Shown: one piece after another, positions 26,439 to 35,588 of the stretch
Layout of the letters: the number at the start of each line of letters is the position of its first letter
Numbering within the stretch: the stretch's first letter is position 1
Assembly (NCBI GenBank): GCA_963844115.1
Contig: CAWJNN010000038.1
Location: 1 to 64,000 of the forward strand
Reading direction: 5' to 3'
Source: CS4-C045 sp963844115
Lineage (GTDB): Bacteria > Planctomycetota > Planctomycetia > Pirellulales > UBA7805
DNA: 64,000 nt
Translations under genes and position numbers: made by a program
The notes under the pieces: model-generated
Database searches by the model: none
What the model saw: only the letters and a program-made list of their open reading frames with translations
What the model was told of the DNA's origin: nothing

Positions 26439-27064
26439 TCTAATGTACGGACCCACTCGCGGAACGAGCGAATCCAACTCGTCTCGTTACCCTCACCGCG
26501 CTGATCGAGAAATCGCTGGATTCCGTCGAGCGGAATCATGGGAAAGCATTTGCTCTGACCGTCCTGGGTATAGGTTCCGTCCGGTTGAAGTAGATGAACA
26601 ATCAGTTTGTCTTCGTGATATTCCCAAATCTCAGGAACGCCTAGATCGGCGTAGATCGCCGTGCGATTCAGCCATCTTCGCGTGATATCGACCTCAACCA
26701 CCAAATCCGGCGGCGGATCGATCTCCAGGTCGACTTCATCCTTGCCTCGCATCTTTGCTTCGTTGGCGACGTAATAGCATTCGTCCGGTTCCAAACCACG
26801 GTCCTTGGCTTCGCTGCGATACGTTGTCGAGCCGCCACTGCTAATCGGGATGTCCAGGATTTCCGTGAACGTTTCGATCATGCGGCCGATCAGAGTCTTT
26901 ACGCGTTCGTGTTCACGGGACGGCGACATGATCTCGAGTTCTCCTCGATCGTAGGTGAACCGTAGATTTCGGTTATATTCGTCGTCTCGCAACGTCTTGT
27001 ATGTATCCCATGCGATGTTGTGCAGTACGACGCAACCAGCCGAGTGGGTATCGATCGTAGCCAT
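26429..27064 (-). CDS. Uma2-family putative restriction endonuclease
   Basis: A 211-residue DUF820/Uma2 protein with the PD-(D/E)xK nuclease core: LEPDECYYVANE, then DLEIDPPPDLVVEVDITRR (Asp...Glu-x-Asp core) and GVPEIWEYHEDKLIVHLL. These single-gene proteins are very abundant in planctomycetes and cyanobacteria and are often thought to be mobile; function is unknown. ATG 27064 is the start. Its position between PreA and dihydropyrimidinase genes looks like an insertion with no metabolic link. Its stop codon is provided by a dispersed repeat. Confidence 0.88.
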   Translation of the reverse strand: MATIDTHSAGCVVLHNIAWDTYKTLRDDEYNRNLRFTYDRGELEIMSPSREHERVKTLIGRMIETFTEILDIPISSGGSTTYRSEAKDRGLEPDECYYVANEAKMRGKDEVDLEIDPPPDLVVEVDITRRWLNRTAIYADLGVPEIWEYHEDKLIVHLLQPDGTYTQDGQSKCFPMIPLDGIQRFLDQRGEGNETSWIRSFREWVRTLDRS

Positions 27065-27275
27065 TGTTATACAATCGCCTTGTCGGGTTTCTGGATATGT
27101 GCGAGGGTTGAGGCGCGAATACCTATTGTCCGCGTAGTGTCTCAGAACGTCAAACTCAGAATAGTAGGCCGGAACAAGCGAAACGCAGTTCCGGCAGGTA
27201 AGTATGTTGCCGGTAGCCTGGCGCGCGGGACTTGTTCCGACCTAGGGTCCTCGTTTTGGCAGGGACGGGCAGAGC

Positions 27276-27413
27276 TTTGTCGGAAAACCATCAGCCGTTG
27301 GGCGTTAGCCCGCGGTTTACGCTGCCTCATGGTCAGAAACCGGCCGCTAGTAGCGCGGTGCGGCTGATCGTGCAGGACGGGTCCCTGTTTCCGATTCCTG
27401 GTTTTCCGACAAA
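27276..27413. repeat. Long-loop inverted repeat (TTTGTCGGAAAACCA)
   Basis: Perfect 15-bp arms TTTGTCGGAAAACCA (27276-27290) and TGGTTTTCCGACAAA (27399-27413) bracket 108 bases with further short palindromes. The gap from 27065 to 27468 otherwise holds no gene. This could be a miniature mobile or hairpin element. Confidence 0.55.
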
Positions 27414-27444
27414 ACAAACTAAATGCAAGCTGCTTGTAACTACG

Positions 27445-27470
27445 GTCGCCTGAAGGCGGAACTACGAACT
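27445..27470 (+). repeat. GCCGCCTAAAGGCGG-type element at the dihydropyrimidinase 3' end
   Basis: GTCGCCTGAAGGCGG followed by AACTACGAAC, directly abutting the dihydropyrimidinase stop codon (27469-27471). Confidence 0.75.
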
Positions 27471-28851
27471 AAAAATGCGTCGGCTGGCGCTTCAGCAGCT
27501 GTCCGCGGCCCAGCGTACCTACGAACTGGCCATCACGGGCTTGAATCTCGCCGCGTAATGTCACCACGCTCGGGCGGCCTTCGATATCCCAGCCTTCGAA
27601 GGCACTGTAGTCGACGTTCATGTGCTGCGTTTCGACCGAGAGCTTACCGCGATATTCCGGATCGTAGATCACCAGATCGGCATCGCTGCCCAACTGAATC
27701 GCTCCCTTACGTGGATAGAGCCCGAACAGCTTGGCGGCCTGTGTGCTGGCGGCGTCGACCAAAGTATGCAAGTCGATCCGGTTGCGCTTGACGCCATAGG
27801 TGTAGAGAAGATTGACGCGGTCCTCGACGGATGGAATGCCGTTGGGAATCAGAGTGAAATTATCTTTTCCCATGTCCTTTTGGCCGACGAAGTCGAACGG
27901 TGCATGGTCGGTGGCAACGGTGCTGATCAGCCGCGTTCGGATCCCGTCCCACAGAACTTGCTGGTTGCTGATATCTCGCAAGGGCGGTGACATCACGTAC
28001 TTGGCACCTTCGAAGCCAGGTTTTTCTGCATAGGTCTTATCGACTACCAGATAAGGAATCACGGTCTCGATCCAGGCATTCACGCCGCGATAGCGAGCGG
28101 CCTGTGCCGTGCGCACCGCCTCGTCGCATGACGTATGCACGACGTAGACGTGCGCACCCGTAAGTCCAGCAAACGTCATCAGGTGGTGAACACCTTCCGC
28201 CTCGACGCGCGGTGGTCGTGACGGCTCGTGAAACTCCGGGCCAGTCTTGCCCGCTGCGATCAATTGTGACTGAAGCTGTGCCACCAGCGTTTCGTTTTCG
28301 CAGTGGGCTGTTACGATCACGCCCAGCTCTTTGGCAAGCGACAACGTCTTGTAAAGCTCGGTGTCGTCGATTCCGAAGGCACCTTTGTACGCCAGAAAAA
28401 TCTTGAACGATGCAATTCCACGCTGGACGATCTCCCGCAGTTGCGATTCCGTGGTGTCATCAAATCGCGAAACGCCCATGTGAAACGTGTAATCACAGGC
28501 GGCCAGTCCTTCGGCCTTTGAACTCCACAGCTCGAAGGATTCGAGCGGATCGTCAGCCCGGCTGGGACAACACATTTCGATCAGGGTTGTGGTGCCGCCG
28601 ACTAATGCCGCCTGGCTGGCTGTTTCGTAGTTGTCCTTGGAATAGGTGCCCATGAAAGGCAAATAGATATGGACGTGAGGATCAATGAAGCCGGGAAAGA
28701 CGTATTTTCCCGCTGCGTCAATTACCTCCGTCCCGTTGGCTCCGACAAGATCGCGGCCAATCGAAGTGATCTGCTGATCTTCGCAAAGAATATCGGCGAC
28801 GTAGTCATCCGTTGACGTGATAATCCTGCCGTTTTTGATCAGTAGTGACAT
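27469..28851 (-). CDS. Dihydropyrimidinase
   Basis: A 460-residue cyclic amidohydrolase opening dihydrouracil or dihydrothymine to the N-carbamoyl beta-amino acid. Metal and catalytic motifs: YVFPGFIDPHVHIYLPFMGT (HxH), IASFKIFLAYKGAF (Lys expected to be carbamylated), VTAHCEN and YVVHTSC (His ligands), and STVATDHAPF (Asp). The start is ATG 28851 (MSLLIKNGRIITS); the frame is open to 28926 but that extension does not look like the family. It catalyses the step between PreA and beta-ureidopropionase, completing the reductive pyrimidine pathway. Allantoinase and hydantoinase are relatives; allantoinase is already encoded at 14999. Confidence 0.92.
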   Translation of the reverse strand: MSLLIKNGRIITSTDDYVADILCEDQQITSIGRDLVGANGTEVIDAAGKYVFPGFIDPHVHIYLPFMGTYSKDNYETASQAALVGGTTTLIEMCCPSRADDPLESFELWSSKAEGLAACDYTFHMGVSRFDDTTESQLREIVQRGIASFKIFLAYKGAFGIDDTELYKTLSLAKELGVIVTAHCENETLVAQLQSQLIAAGKTGPEFHEPSRPPRVEAEGVHHLMTFAGLTGAHVYVVHTSCDEAVRTAQAARYRGVNAWIETVIPYLVVDKTYAEKPGFEGAKYVMSPPLRDISNQQVLWDGIRTRLISTVATDHAPFDFVGQKDMGKDNFTLIPNGIPSVEDRVNLLYTYGVKRNRIDLHTLVDAASTQAAKLFGLYPRKGAIQLGSDADLVIYDPEYRGKLSVETQHMNVDYSAFEGWDIEGRPSVVTLRGEIQARDGQFVGTLGRGQLLKRQPTHF

Positions 28852-28951
28852 GGCTTCAGCATTCCCATGTGAATTGGAGATCCTTTTCGAGAATTCTAGC
28901 AGTCGGCTAATGGCATGTACACGCACCGATTAGGTAGCGGTGCTATTTAGT

Positions 28952-28983
28952 CAATGGAAGAAGGAACCAATGGAAGAAGGAAC
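28952..28983 (+). repeat. 16-bp tandem duplication
   Basis: Two perfect copies of CAATGGAAGAAGGAAC, at 28952-28967 and 28968-28983, just upstream of a TATAAT box. Confidence 0.9.
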
Positions 28984-28993
28984 GCACGATTGC

Positions 28994-28999
28994 TATAAT
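28994..28999 (+). promoter_or_regulatory. Possible -10 box for the DUF1080 gene
   Basis: A consensus TATAAT in TTGCTATAATCTGAG, about 150 bases upstream of ATG 29151. No good -35 box precedes it; the 16-bp duplication occupies that space. Confidence 0.35.
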
Positions 29000-29150
29000 C
29001 TGAGCGTACTTTGATGGTCGGTGATCAGATGAAGATCGACCCCAGGCCATCATTCCTACCGACGTAGATTCCCGCCGAATGTATTAAGCTGTTGTTGCCA
29101 CACAGCTGTCCGTTATTCGCGTTTTGCATTTCCCCAAAGGAGGCTATCTC

Positions 29151-30671
29151 ATGCATCATTTTGTGCGTCTGCGTACGACCGTCGCTGCCTTGGCGCTGCT
29201 ACTGTCGTTGGCGGTGGTCAGCGTTGCCGAAGAGAACGGATTCAAGCCGATCTTCGACGGTAAAGACCTGACTGGCTGGAGCGGAAAAGAAGGGTTCTGG
29301 AGCGTTGAGGACGGCGCAATCACGGGTCAGACCACGAAGGAGAAGCCAACCGACGGCAACACGTTTATTACCTGGACGGAAGGAGAGGTTGACGATTTCG
29401 AATTAACGCTGAAGTACCGCATCGAGGGCGGCAATTCCGGCATTCAATATCGCTCGACCGATTTAGGCAATTACGTCGTCGGAGGATACCAGGCCGACTT
29501 TGAGGCGGGGGATACATGGAGCGGTGCTCATTACCACGAGCGCGGCCGCGGCATTCTGGCCAAGCGTGGCGAAAAGACGGAAATCGGCCCAGATGGCAAA
29601 GTCAAAGTGCTGGAGCAGTTGGCTGACGGCGCCTCGCTGCAGAAGCACATCAAGAAGGAAGATTGGAACGAATACCACATCATCGCCAAGGGCAACCGCT
29701 TCATTCATCGCATTAACGGTGTCGTGATGTCGGACGTGACGGACAACGATAAAGCCGGTTTCCGAGCCAGCGGCATTCTCGCTTTGCAGCTGCACGTCGG
29801 TCCACCGATGAAGGTGCAATTCAAAGACATCCAACTAAAGCGGCTGCCGCTGGACGGAAAACAAAAAGTCTGTTTTATTGCGGGGCGCGACAGCCACGGC
29901 CGGGGTGCTCACGAGCACGCTGCCGGCTGCAGGTTGCTGGCCTTGGCGCTGAACGAAAATCATCCAGGGATTCTCTCTACCGTGTATACCGGTGGCTGGC
30001 CGGCCGATCCGACCGCAATGGATAACGTGGATGCGATCGTGATGTACGCCGATGGCGGCGATGGGCACCCGGTAATCCCTCACCTGGACGAAGTCGAGGC
30101 ACTAAGTCGGAAGGGTGTCGGCGTGGTCTGTATTCATTACGGGGTCGAGATTCCTAAAGACCAGGGTGGCGACCGATTTCTCGATTGGACGGGCGGCTTC
30201 TTCGAAGCGAACTGGTCGGTCAATCCGCACTGGGTGGCAAATTTCAAAAACTTACCTGAACATCCCATCACCCGCGGTGTAAAGCCGTTTTCGATCAACG
30301 ACGAGTGGTATTATCACATGCGATTTCGCGAAGGGATGAAGAATGTAACTCCGATTCTGAGCGATCTACCGCCCAAAGATACGCTCAAACGACCAGACGG
30401 TCCCCACAGTGGAAATCCACACGTTCGCGCGGCGATCGAACGTGGCGTGCCGCAGCACATGGCATGGGCATCCGAGCAGGAAGGTCGCGGCCGTGGCTTC
30501 GGTTTTACCGGCGGCCATTACCACATCAACTGGGGCGACGATAATTTTCGACGCCTGGTATTGAATGCGATCAGCTGGACGGCCGGCGCCGAAGTGCCCA
30601 GCGATGGTGTTGCTTCCTCGTCGTTGACGCGCGACGACCTGGACGGATTGCTGGGCCGGGCTCGCCAATAG
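29151..30671 (+). CDS. Secreted DUF1080 (3-keto-disaccharide hydrolase) - ThuA fusion protein
   Basis: A 506-residue exported protein starting at ATG 29151, with AAAGGAGG ideally spaced upstream. The signal peptide is VAALALLLSLAVVSVAEE. Residues about 30-235 form a DUF1080 concanavalin-like domain (FKPIFDGKDLTGWSG; RIEGGNSGIQYRS; DWNEYHIIAKGN). From about residue 240 a ThuA-like domain follows (KVCFIAGRDSHGRGAHEH; GVVCIHYGVEIPK; GHYHINWGDDNFRRLVLNAISW). DUF1080 proteins include 3-keto-glucoside hydrolases, and planctomycetes carry many. It probably acts on oxidised or modified sugars outside the cytoplasm. The substrate is unknown. Confidence 0.9.
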   Translation: MHHFVRLRTTVAALALLLSLAVVSVAEENGFKPIFDGKDLTGWSGKEGFWSVEDGAITGQTTKEKPTDGNTFITWTEGEVDDFELTLKYRIEGGNSGIQYRSTDLGNYVVGGYQADFEAGDTWSGAHYHERGRGILAKRGEKTEIGPDGKVKVLEQLADGASLQKHIKKEDWNEYHIIAKGNRFIHRINGVVMSDVTDNDKAGFRASGILALQLHVGPPMKVQFKDIQLKRLPLDGKQKVCFIAGRDSHGRGAHEHAAGCRLLALALNENHPGILSTVYTGGWPADPTAMDNVDAIVMYADGGDGHPVIPHLDEVEALSRKGVGVVCIHYGVEIPKDQGGDRFLDWTGGFFEANWSVNPHWVANFKNLPEHPITRGVKPFSINDEWYYHMRFREGMKNVTPILSDLPPKDTLKRPDGPHSGNPHVRAAIERGVPQHMAWASEQEGRGRGFGFTGGHYHINWGDDNFRRLVLNAISWTAGAEVPSDGVASSSLTRDDLDGLLGRARQ

Positions 30672-30699
30672 AAATTGCTGGACGACGCTTGTCACGTCC

Positions 30700-30762
30700 G
30701 TAGCTGGATTCGCAAGAATTCAGATAAATTGGGCGGCTCTGAATTCTTGCGAATCCAGCTAC
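30700..30762. terminator. Perfect 24-bp-stem hairpin (GTAGCTGGATTCGC tips)
   Basis: Arms 30700-30723 (GTAGCTGGATTCGCAAGAAT, then TCAG) and 30739-30762 with a 15-nt loop, 28 bases after the DUF1080-ThuA stop. It could terminate transcription, but no T-run follows and its form matches the other dispersed hairpins. Confidence 0.55.
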
Positions 30763-30802
30763 ACGAATCTAAAAAGGGCACTGGCCAGGGCGGCTTGAAC
30801 CT

Positions 30803-30831
30803 TTGATTTTTCGGCCTTCTCACGTTATTAT
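30803..30831 (+). promoter_or_regulatory. Sigma70-like promoter for the second PSCyt1 gene
   Basis: TTGATT (30803-30808), a 17-base spacer, then TATTAT (30826-30831), about 60 bases upstream of ATG 30892. A good match in both boxes and spacing. Confidence 0.5.
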
Positions 30832-30891
30832 AAAACTAGCCCACCGCAACAGCTTTCGCCTTCCCGCTGGTTCCTCCTGGGGTCTCGTTTC

Positions 30892-33858
30892 ATGAGGCGT
30901 TTCTCGATTGGTCGCCTCCAATTATCTGTCGCCTCCTGGTTGGTCATAGCCGTCATGGCGACCGAAGCTGAGGCTGCGCCGGAAAATGTCGATTTCGTCC
31001 GCGAAGTCAGGCCGATCCTTTCGGAGCATTGCTTCGAATGCCACGGCCCCGATGAAAATACGCGCGAGGCCGGATTAAGACTGGATCTGGAAAAAGGCGC
31101 TTTTGGTGAAGCGGATTCTGGCGAGATTCCGATCTTGCCGGGGAAGCCGGACCAGAGTGAGCTCGTGCGCCGGATCACCAGCGACGACGAAGACGCGCGG
31201 ATGCCGCCGGCGGAGCACGGAAAGCCGTTGTCGGCCGAACAGATCGACACGTTGCGCCGCTGGATCGCGGAAGGCGCAACCTGGCAAGCACACTGGTCGT
31301 TCATTCCGCCGGTGCGACCACACTTGCCGGAAGTCAAAGAACTTCAATGGGCGAATAACGAAATCGACTACTTCATCCTGGCGCGGTTGGAACAGGAAGG
31401 GCTACAGCCGTCGCGACGCGCCGAACGGGAGACTCTAATACGGCGGGCTACGTTGGATCTAACCGGTTTGCCCCCGACACTTGCCGAAGTGGACGCTTTC
31501 GCGAATGATCGCTCGCCCCATGCCTACCAGAAAGTGGTGGACCGGTTGCTCGCGTCGCCGCGTTTTGGCGAACAGTGGGCCTGGACGTGGCTGGATGCGG
31601 CGAGATACAGCGATACGAATGGCTACCAGGGTGACCTCACCCGCACCATGTGGCCGTGGCGCAACTGGGTGATCGATGCCTTGAACGCGAACATGCCCTT
31701 TGATCAGTTTACCGTTGAGCAATTGGCAGGCGATTTGATTGAAAATGCCACGGTGGATCAACAGATCGCGTCCGGCTTCCATCGCAATCATCCGCTCAAC
31801 GGCGAAGGTGGCCGCATCCCGGAAGAGTCACGCGTCGAATACGTAGTCGATCGGGTAGCAACGACGTCGACCGTGTGGATGGCGCTCACTGCCGACTGCA
31901 GTCGATGTCACGATCACAAATTTGATCCCTTGACGCAGAAGGAATTTTACCAGCTGTATGCGTATTTCAATAACATCGATGAAACGGGTGCCGTCGACCT
32001 GGGCGGAAATGCCAAACCTGTCATCAAAGCGCCAGTCAAGTCAAAGTTCTACGAAATCGCAAAAGCGAAAGAGCAGTTGGAAGACTTGGAGTCAGAGTTG
32101 GCGAGTATCGCAGCCTTGGACCAGGAGAAGTTCCGCGCCTGGGAAGAAAAGATGCGCACAGCCAGCGACCGTTCGCCCACGACCAGCGGTTGGAAGTTCA
32201 TGGGACCGTTCGATGCCGCGGGCCTCAGGCAGGGACACAATCGCATCTTTGGACCAGAGAATACCGGCGATACGTCGCAGACCGTCGGTGACAAACAGTG
32301 GGAGGACCAGGATTGGCCTGACCGGCAAAACGTCCCTCTTCCGCTGCCAGCGTCGACGGTCGGCTTCCTTTATCGCGAGATTCATGCGGATGCACCCTTG
32401 ACGTTAGCATTGAATCTTCGCGCGGATGACGCGATTCGCGTTTGGCTCAACGGTGCCGAAGTTGCGGAAACGATCACCGCCACCTCGCCGCGGCCCGACC
32501 AGGTGCAGATCAAGATCGAACTATCGACCGGGAAGAACGACTTTTTGATGAAGATATCCAACGGCGGCGGCATTAGCGGATTCTACTATGCGGCGAATAA
32601 CGAAGGTCTGGCGCAAGATGTTCGCGACATTTTGGCCCGGCCTGGGGCGGAGCGGACCGAGGAGCAAAACCTGCGGTTGACACGCTTGTACTTACGAAGC
32701 CTTCCCCAATTGCGCGACAAAGTGTATCGCATCAGTCGATTGGAAGGTCGCATCAAGCAACTGGAAAAGGACGCCTACGTTCAGACGATGGTGATGCGAG
32801 AACTTCCGAATCCTCGCGAGACCTACGTTCTGCAGCGAGGGCTGTACGACCAGCCGGATAAGAGCGAAAAACTGGTGCCCAGTCTGCCAGCCGCTTTGAC
32901 CCGCCCAGGTCAACAGCCGCCGAAGAATCGTCTTGGACTGGCGCAGTGGCTGATCGACCCCAATCACCCACTGACGGCGCGCGTTGCGGTAAACCGGTAT
33001 TGGCAGATTTTGTTCGGCGCCGGGTTGGTTGCGACGACTGAGGACTTCGGTTCACAAGGCCGACTGCCCACTCATCCCGAGCTGCTGGATTGGCTGGCCA
33101 CGAAGTACGTCGACTCCGACTGGGACACCAAGGCCCTATTGCGGATGATCGTTACCAGTCAAACCTATCTTCAAAGTTCGACCACGCAACCAGAAATGTT
33201 AGAGGCCGATCCCGAAAACAGGTGGCTCGGTCGCGGATCGCGGTTTCGGTTGCCTTCTCACACGTTGCGCGATCAGGCATTGTCATTGGCGGGGCTGCTG
33301 GTCGAAAAGGTGGGTGGGCCATCTGTGAAACCGTATCAACCGCCAGGCATCTGGCAGGACTTCAGTTTCGGCAAGATCCGCTACACGCAAGACAAGGGTC
33401 CGAAACTATATCGCAGGACGTTGTATACCTTCTGGCGGCGCAGTGTTGCGCCCACCAACATTTTTGACAATTCAGATCGTCAAGCATGCAGCGTACGCCT
33501 GCGACGTACGAATACCCCGTTGCACGCGCTGATACTCTTGAATGACAAAACGTTCGTCGAGGCCGCGAGGGCAATGGCAGAACGGATGCTGCGTGATACT
33601 CAACAATCTCCCAGTCAACGGCTCGCGACCGCCTTTCGCATGGCCACGTCGCGCCGACCCACGGCGGAGGAAGAAGAAATACTGGCCGCCACGTTGCAGC
33701 GAGCGTTAGATTATTATCGGCAGCACGAGGCGGACGCAAAGGAGTTGCTTGGTGTAGGCGAAAGCAAGTCGACGATGGCCAATATTATGGACGTAGCTGC
33801 TTACGCGACGGTGATGAACCTGATTCTGAACTTGGACGAGGCAATGACGCGCGAGTAG
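30892..33858 (+). CDS. PSCyt1/DUF1549/DUF1553 planctomycete cytochrome-like protein
   Basis: A 988-residue exported protein starting at ATG 30892, with signal segment VASWLVIAVMATEAEAA. The PSCyt1 haem motif is CFECHGPDENTREAGLRL near residue 45. DUF1549 follows, with QWAWTWLDAARYSDTNGYQG and a second CxxCH (CSRCHDHKFDP). A central insert of about 200 residues contains a coiled-coil stretch (KAKEQLEDLESELASIAAL) and a beta-rich part (IRVWLNGAEVAETI) like a carbohydrate-binding or PA14-type module; the first paralogue lacks it. DUF1553 ends the protein (TARVAVNRYWQILFGAGLV; TPLHALILLNDKTFVEAAR). It precedes a DUF1501 gene as usual. Role unknown. Confidence 0.9.
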   Translation: MRRFSIGRLQLSVASWLVIAVMATEAEAAPENVDFVREVRPILSEHCFECHGPDENTREAGLRLDLEKGAFGEADSGEIPILPGKPDQSELVRRITSDDEDARMPPAEHGKPLSAEQIDTLRRWIAEGATWQAHWSFIPPVRPHLPEVKELQWANNEIDYFILARLEQEGLQPSRRAERETLIRRATLDLTGLPPTLAEVDAFANDRSPHAYQKVVDRLLASPRFGEQWAWTWLDAARYSDTNGYQGDLTRTMWPWRNWVIDALNANMPFDQFTVEQLAGDLIENATVDQQIASGFHRNHPLNGEGGRIPEESRVEYVVDRVATTSTVWMALTADCSRCHDHKFDPLTQKEFYQLYAYFNNIDETGAVDLGGNAKPVIKAPVKSKFYEIAKAKEQLEDLESELASIAALDQEKFRAWEEKMRTASDRSPTTSGWKFMGPFDAAGLRQGHNRIFGPENTGDTSQTVGDKQWEDQDWPDRQNVPLPLPASTVGFLYREIHADAPLTLALNLRADDAIRVWLNGAEVAETITATSPRPDQVQIKIELSTGKNDFLMKISNGGGISGFYYAANNEGLAQDVRDILARPGAERTEEQNLRLTRLYLRSLPQLRDKVYRISRLEGRIKQLEKDAYVQTMVMRELPNPRETYVLQRGLYDQPDKSEKLVPSLPAALTRPGQQPPKNRLGLAQWLIDPNHPLTARVAVNRYWQILFGAGLVATTEDFGSQGRLPTHPELLDWLATKYVDSDWDTKALLRMIVTSQTYLQSSTTQPEMLEADPENRWLGRGSRFRLPSHTLRDQALSLAGLLVEKVGGPSVKPYQPPGIWQDFSFGKIRYTQDKGPKLYRRTLYTFWRRSVAPTNIFDNSDRQACSVRLRRTNTPLHALILLNDKTFVEAARAMAERMLRDTQQSPSQRLATAFRMATSRRPTAEEEEILAATLQRALDYYRQHEADAKELLGVGESKSTMANIMDVAAYATVMNLILNLDEAMTRE

Positions 33859-33926
33859 CGTTTGAATGAAATTTGCCCGGTAACCGCGCACAGTAGAGCC
33901 TCAGCTGCAGTCGGTTGCACCGGCTC

Positions 33927-33993
33927 GTTTAACCCGTTGCCGCAGGCGAGGAACCTTTGGCAGCACCGCCTCGCCTACGGCAGCGGGTTAAAC
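33927..33993. repeat. GTTTAAC hairpin (class B stem)
   Basis: GTTTAACCCGTTGCCGCAGG at 33927 and a right arm ending GGCAGCGGGTTAAAC at 33993. It lies between the PSCyt1 and DUF1501 genes of the second pair and is followed at 34015-34040 by a GTCGCCTAAAGGCGG element that ends eight bases before the DUF1501 ATG. Confidence 0.85.
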
Positions 33994-34014
33994 GATGGAA
34001 GCCCGTCGCGCGAG

Positions 34015-34040
34015 TCGCCTAAAGGCGGAACTACGAACGG
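34015..34040 (+). repeat. GCCGCCTAAAGGCGG-type element upstream of DUF1501
   Basis: GTCGCCTAAAGGCGG followed by AACTACGAACGG, just before the ATG at 34048, in the region where the ribosome-binding site would be expected. Confidence 0.8.
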
Positions 34041-34047
34041 AACGACG

Positions 34048-35523
34048 ATGGACACTCGAACGGAATGCCGACGCATGATGACTCGGCGCACCCTGATGGG
34101 TCGCGGGGCGGTCGGTATCGGTTCGGCCGCGCTGGCGACGCTGCTGGCTAACGAGGGGAACAATGTGGCGGCAGCGACCGGCAGGGCCCCCAGCGACGCT
34201 GGCGGATTGCTGGGCTCGCCTCACTTCGCGCCCAAGGCGAAGCGCGTGATTTACCTGCTGCAGAATGGAGCCCCGTCGCAGGTCGACTTGTTGGACCACA
34301 AGCCGAATCTCGAAAAAATGCGGGGACAGCCCTTGCCGGACAGCGTGCGAAAAGGCCAACGGCTGACGACCATGACGGCAGGGCAGAAGCGCCTTGCCTT
34401 GCTGCCGGCTATTGCGCCCTTCCGACAGCACGGCCAGAGCGGCATGTGGTTGAGCGACTTCTTGCCACATACGGCGTCGATTGTCGACGACATTTGCTTG
34501 ATCAAGTCGATGCACACGAATGCGATCAATCATGCCCCGGCGATTACGTTTTTTCTGACAGGAGCTGAGCTGCCGGGTCGACCGAGTTTCGGCGCCTGGC
34601 TGTCGTACGGGTTGGGCAGTGTCAACGACGAGCTACCCACATTTGTGGCCATGACGTCGGTGGACAAAGAATTGTCTTGTGGGCAGATTTTTTACGACTG
34701 GTATTGGGGCAGCGGGTTTTTGCCTAGCCGGCATCAAGGAGTCAAGTTTCGGGGCAGCGGTGATCCGGTGCTCTACCTTTCCGATCCGCCGGGATTCGGT
34801 CGGGACATGCGCCGCGGTATGTTGGATGACCTGGCTCGGTTGAATGCCATCCGTCACCAGCAGGTTGGCGACGCGGAAATCGTTACTCGGATTGCGCAGT
34901 ACGAAATGGCTTACAAGATGCAGGCGTCGGTTCCAGAATTGGCGGACGTGAATACCGAACCTCAACATATTTTGGAAATGTACGGCCCCGACGTGACCCG
35001 CCGCGGCTCGTACGCCTATAACTGCCTGCTCGCTCGACGCCTGGCGGAAAAGGGTGTGCGGTTCATCCAGCTGATGCATGCCGGCTGGGACCAGCACAAC
35101 AATCTCCCGACACAACTAAAAATCCAGTGCGAAGATACCGACCAACCCTCGGCAGCGCTCGTCAAGGATCTGAAGCAACGCGGACTATTGGAAGACACGC
35201 TGGTTGTGTGGGGTGCCGAATTCGGTCGAACCGTCTTTTGCCAGGGCGACATGAACAACCGGACAAAACACGGTCGCGATCATCACCCGCGCAACTTTGC
35301 AATTTGGATGGCGGGCGGCGGTATTAAGGGCGGCATGGTTTACGGCGAGTCGGATGACTTTAGCTACAACGTCGCCGACAAACCGGTCAGTGCGCACGAC
35401 TGGGCGGCAACCGTTCTGCATCAGCTGGGGATTGATCACGAACGCCTAACGTACCGCTATCAGGGACGCGATTTCCGTCTAACCGATGTGCACGGTCAGG
35501 TGGTCAAGGACATTCTGGCGTAA
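34048..35523 (+). CDS. DUF1501 family protein (Tat-exported, sulfatase-like)
   Basis: A 491-residue paralogue of the 3422-4873 protein. The start is ATG 34048 (MDTRTECRRMMTRRTLMGRG), which places the Tat signal TRRTLMGRGAVGIGSAALAT at the N-terminus; the frame is open upstream to 33862 only through two repeats. Blocks: KRVIYLLQNGAPSQVDLLDH, GRPSFGAWLSYGLGS, VVWGAEFGRTVFCQG, KHGRDHHPRNFAIWMAGGG and SAHDWAATVLHQLGIDHERL. Partner of the PSCyt1 gene directly upstream. Enzymatic role not established for the family. Confidence 0.92.
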   Translation: MDTRTECRRMMTRRTLMGRGAVGIGSAALATLLANEGNNVAAATGRAPSDAGGLLGSPHFAPKAKRVIYLLQNGAPSQVDLLDHKPNLEKMRGQPLPDSVRKGQRLTTMTAGQKRLALLPAIAPFRQHGQSGMWLSDFLPHTASIVDDICLIKSMHTNAINHAPAITFFLTGAELPGRPSFGAWLSYGLGSVNDELPTFVAMTSVDKELSCGQIFYDWYWGSGFLPSRHQGVKFRGSGDPVLYLSDPPGFGRDMRRGMLDDLARLNAIRHQQVGDAEIVTRIAQYEMAYKMQASVPELADVNTEPQHILEMYGPDVTRRGSYAYNCLLARRLAEKGVRFIQLMHAGWDQHNNLPTQLKIQCEDTDQPSAALVKDLKQRGLLEDTLVVWGAEFGRTVFCQGDMNNRTKHGRDHHPRNFAIWMAGGGIKGGMVYGESDDFSYNVADKPVSAHDWAATVLHQLGIDHERLTYRYQGRDFRLTDVHGQVVKDILA

Positions 35524-35588
35524 TAGCGTGCGCGCGGCAGTTTGTCGGTGAAGTTCAGCTACTTCGATACGCACTGTTCTTGCCAGAC

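Noticed and set aside
33862..34047. Extended N-terminus of the second DUF1501 protein
   Set aside because: The extension runs through a GTTTAAC hairpin and a GCCGCCTAAAGGCGG element; the Tat signal lies just after ATG 34048.
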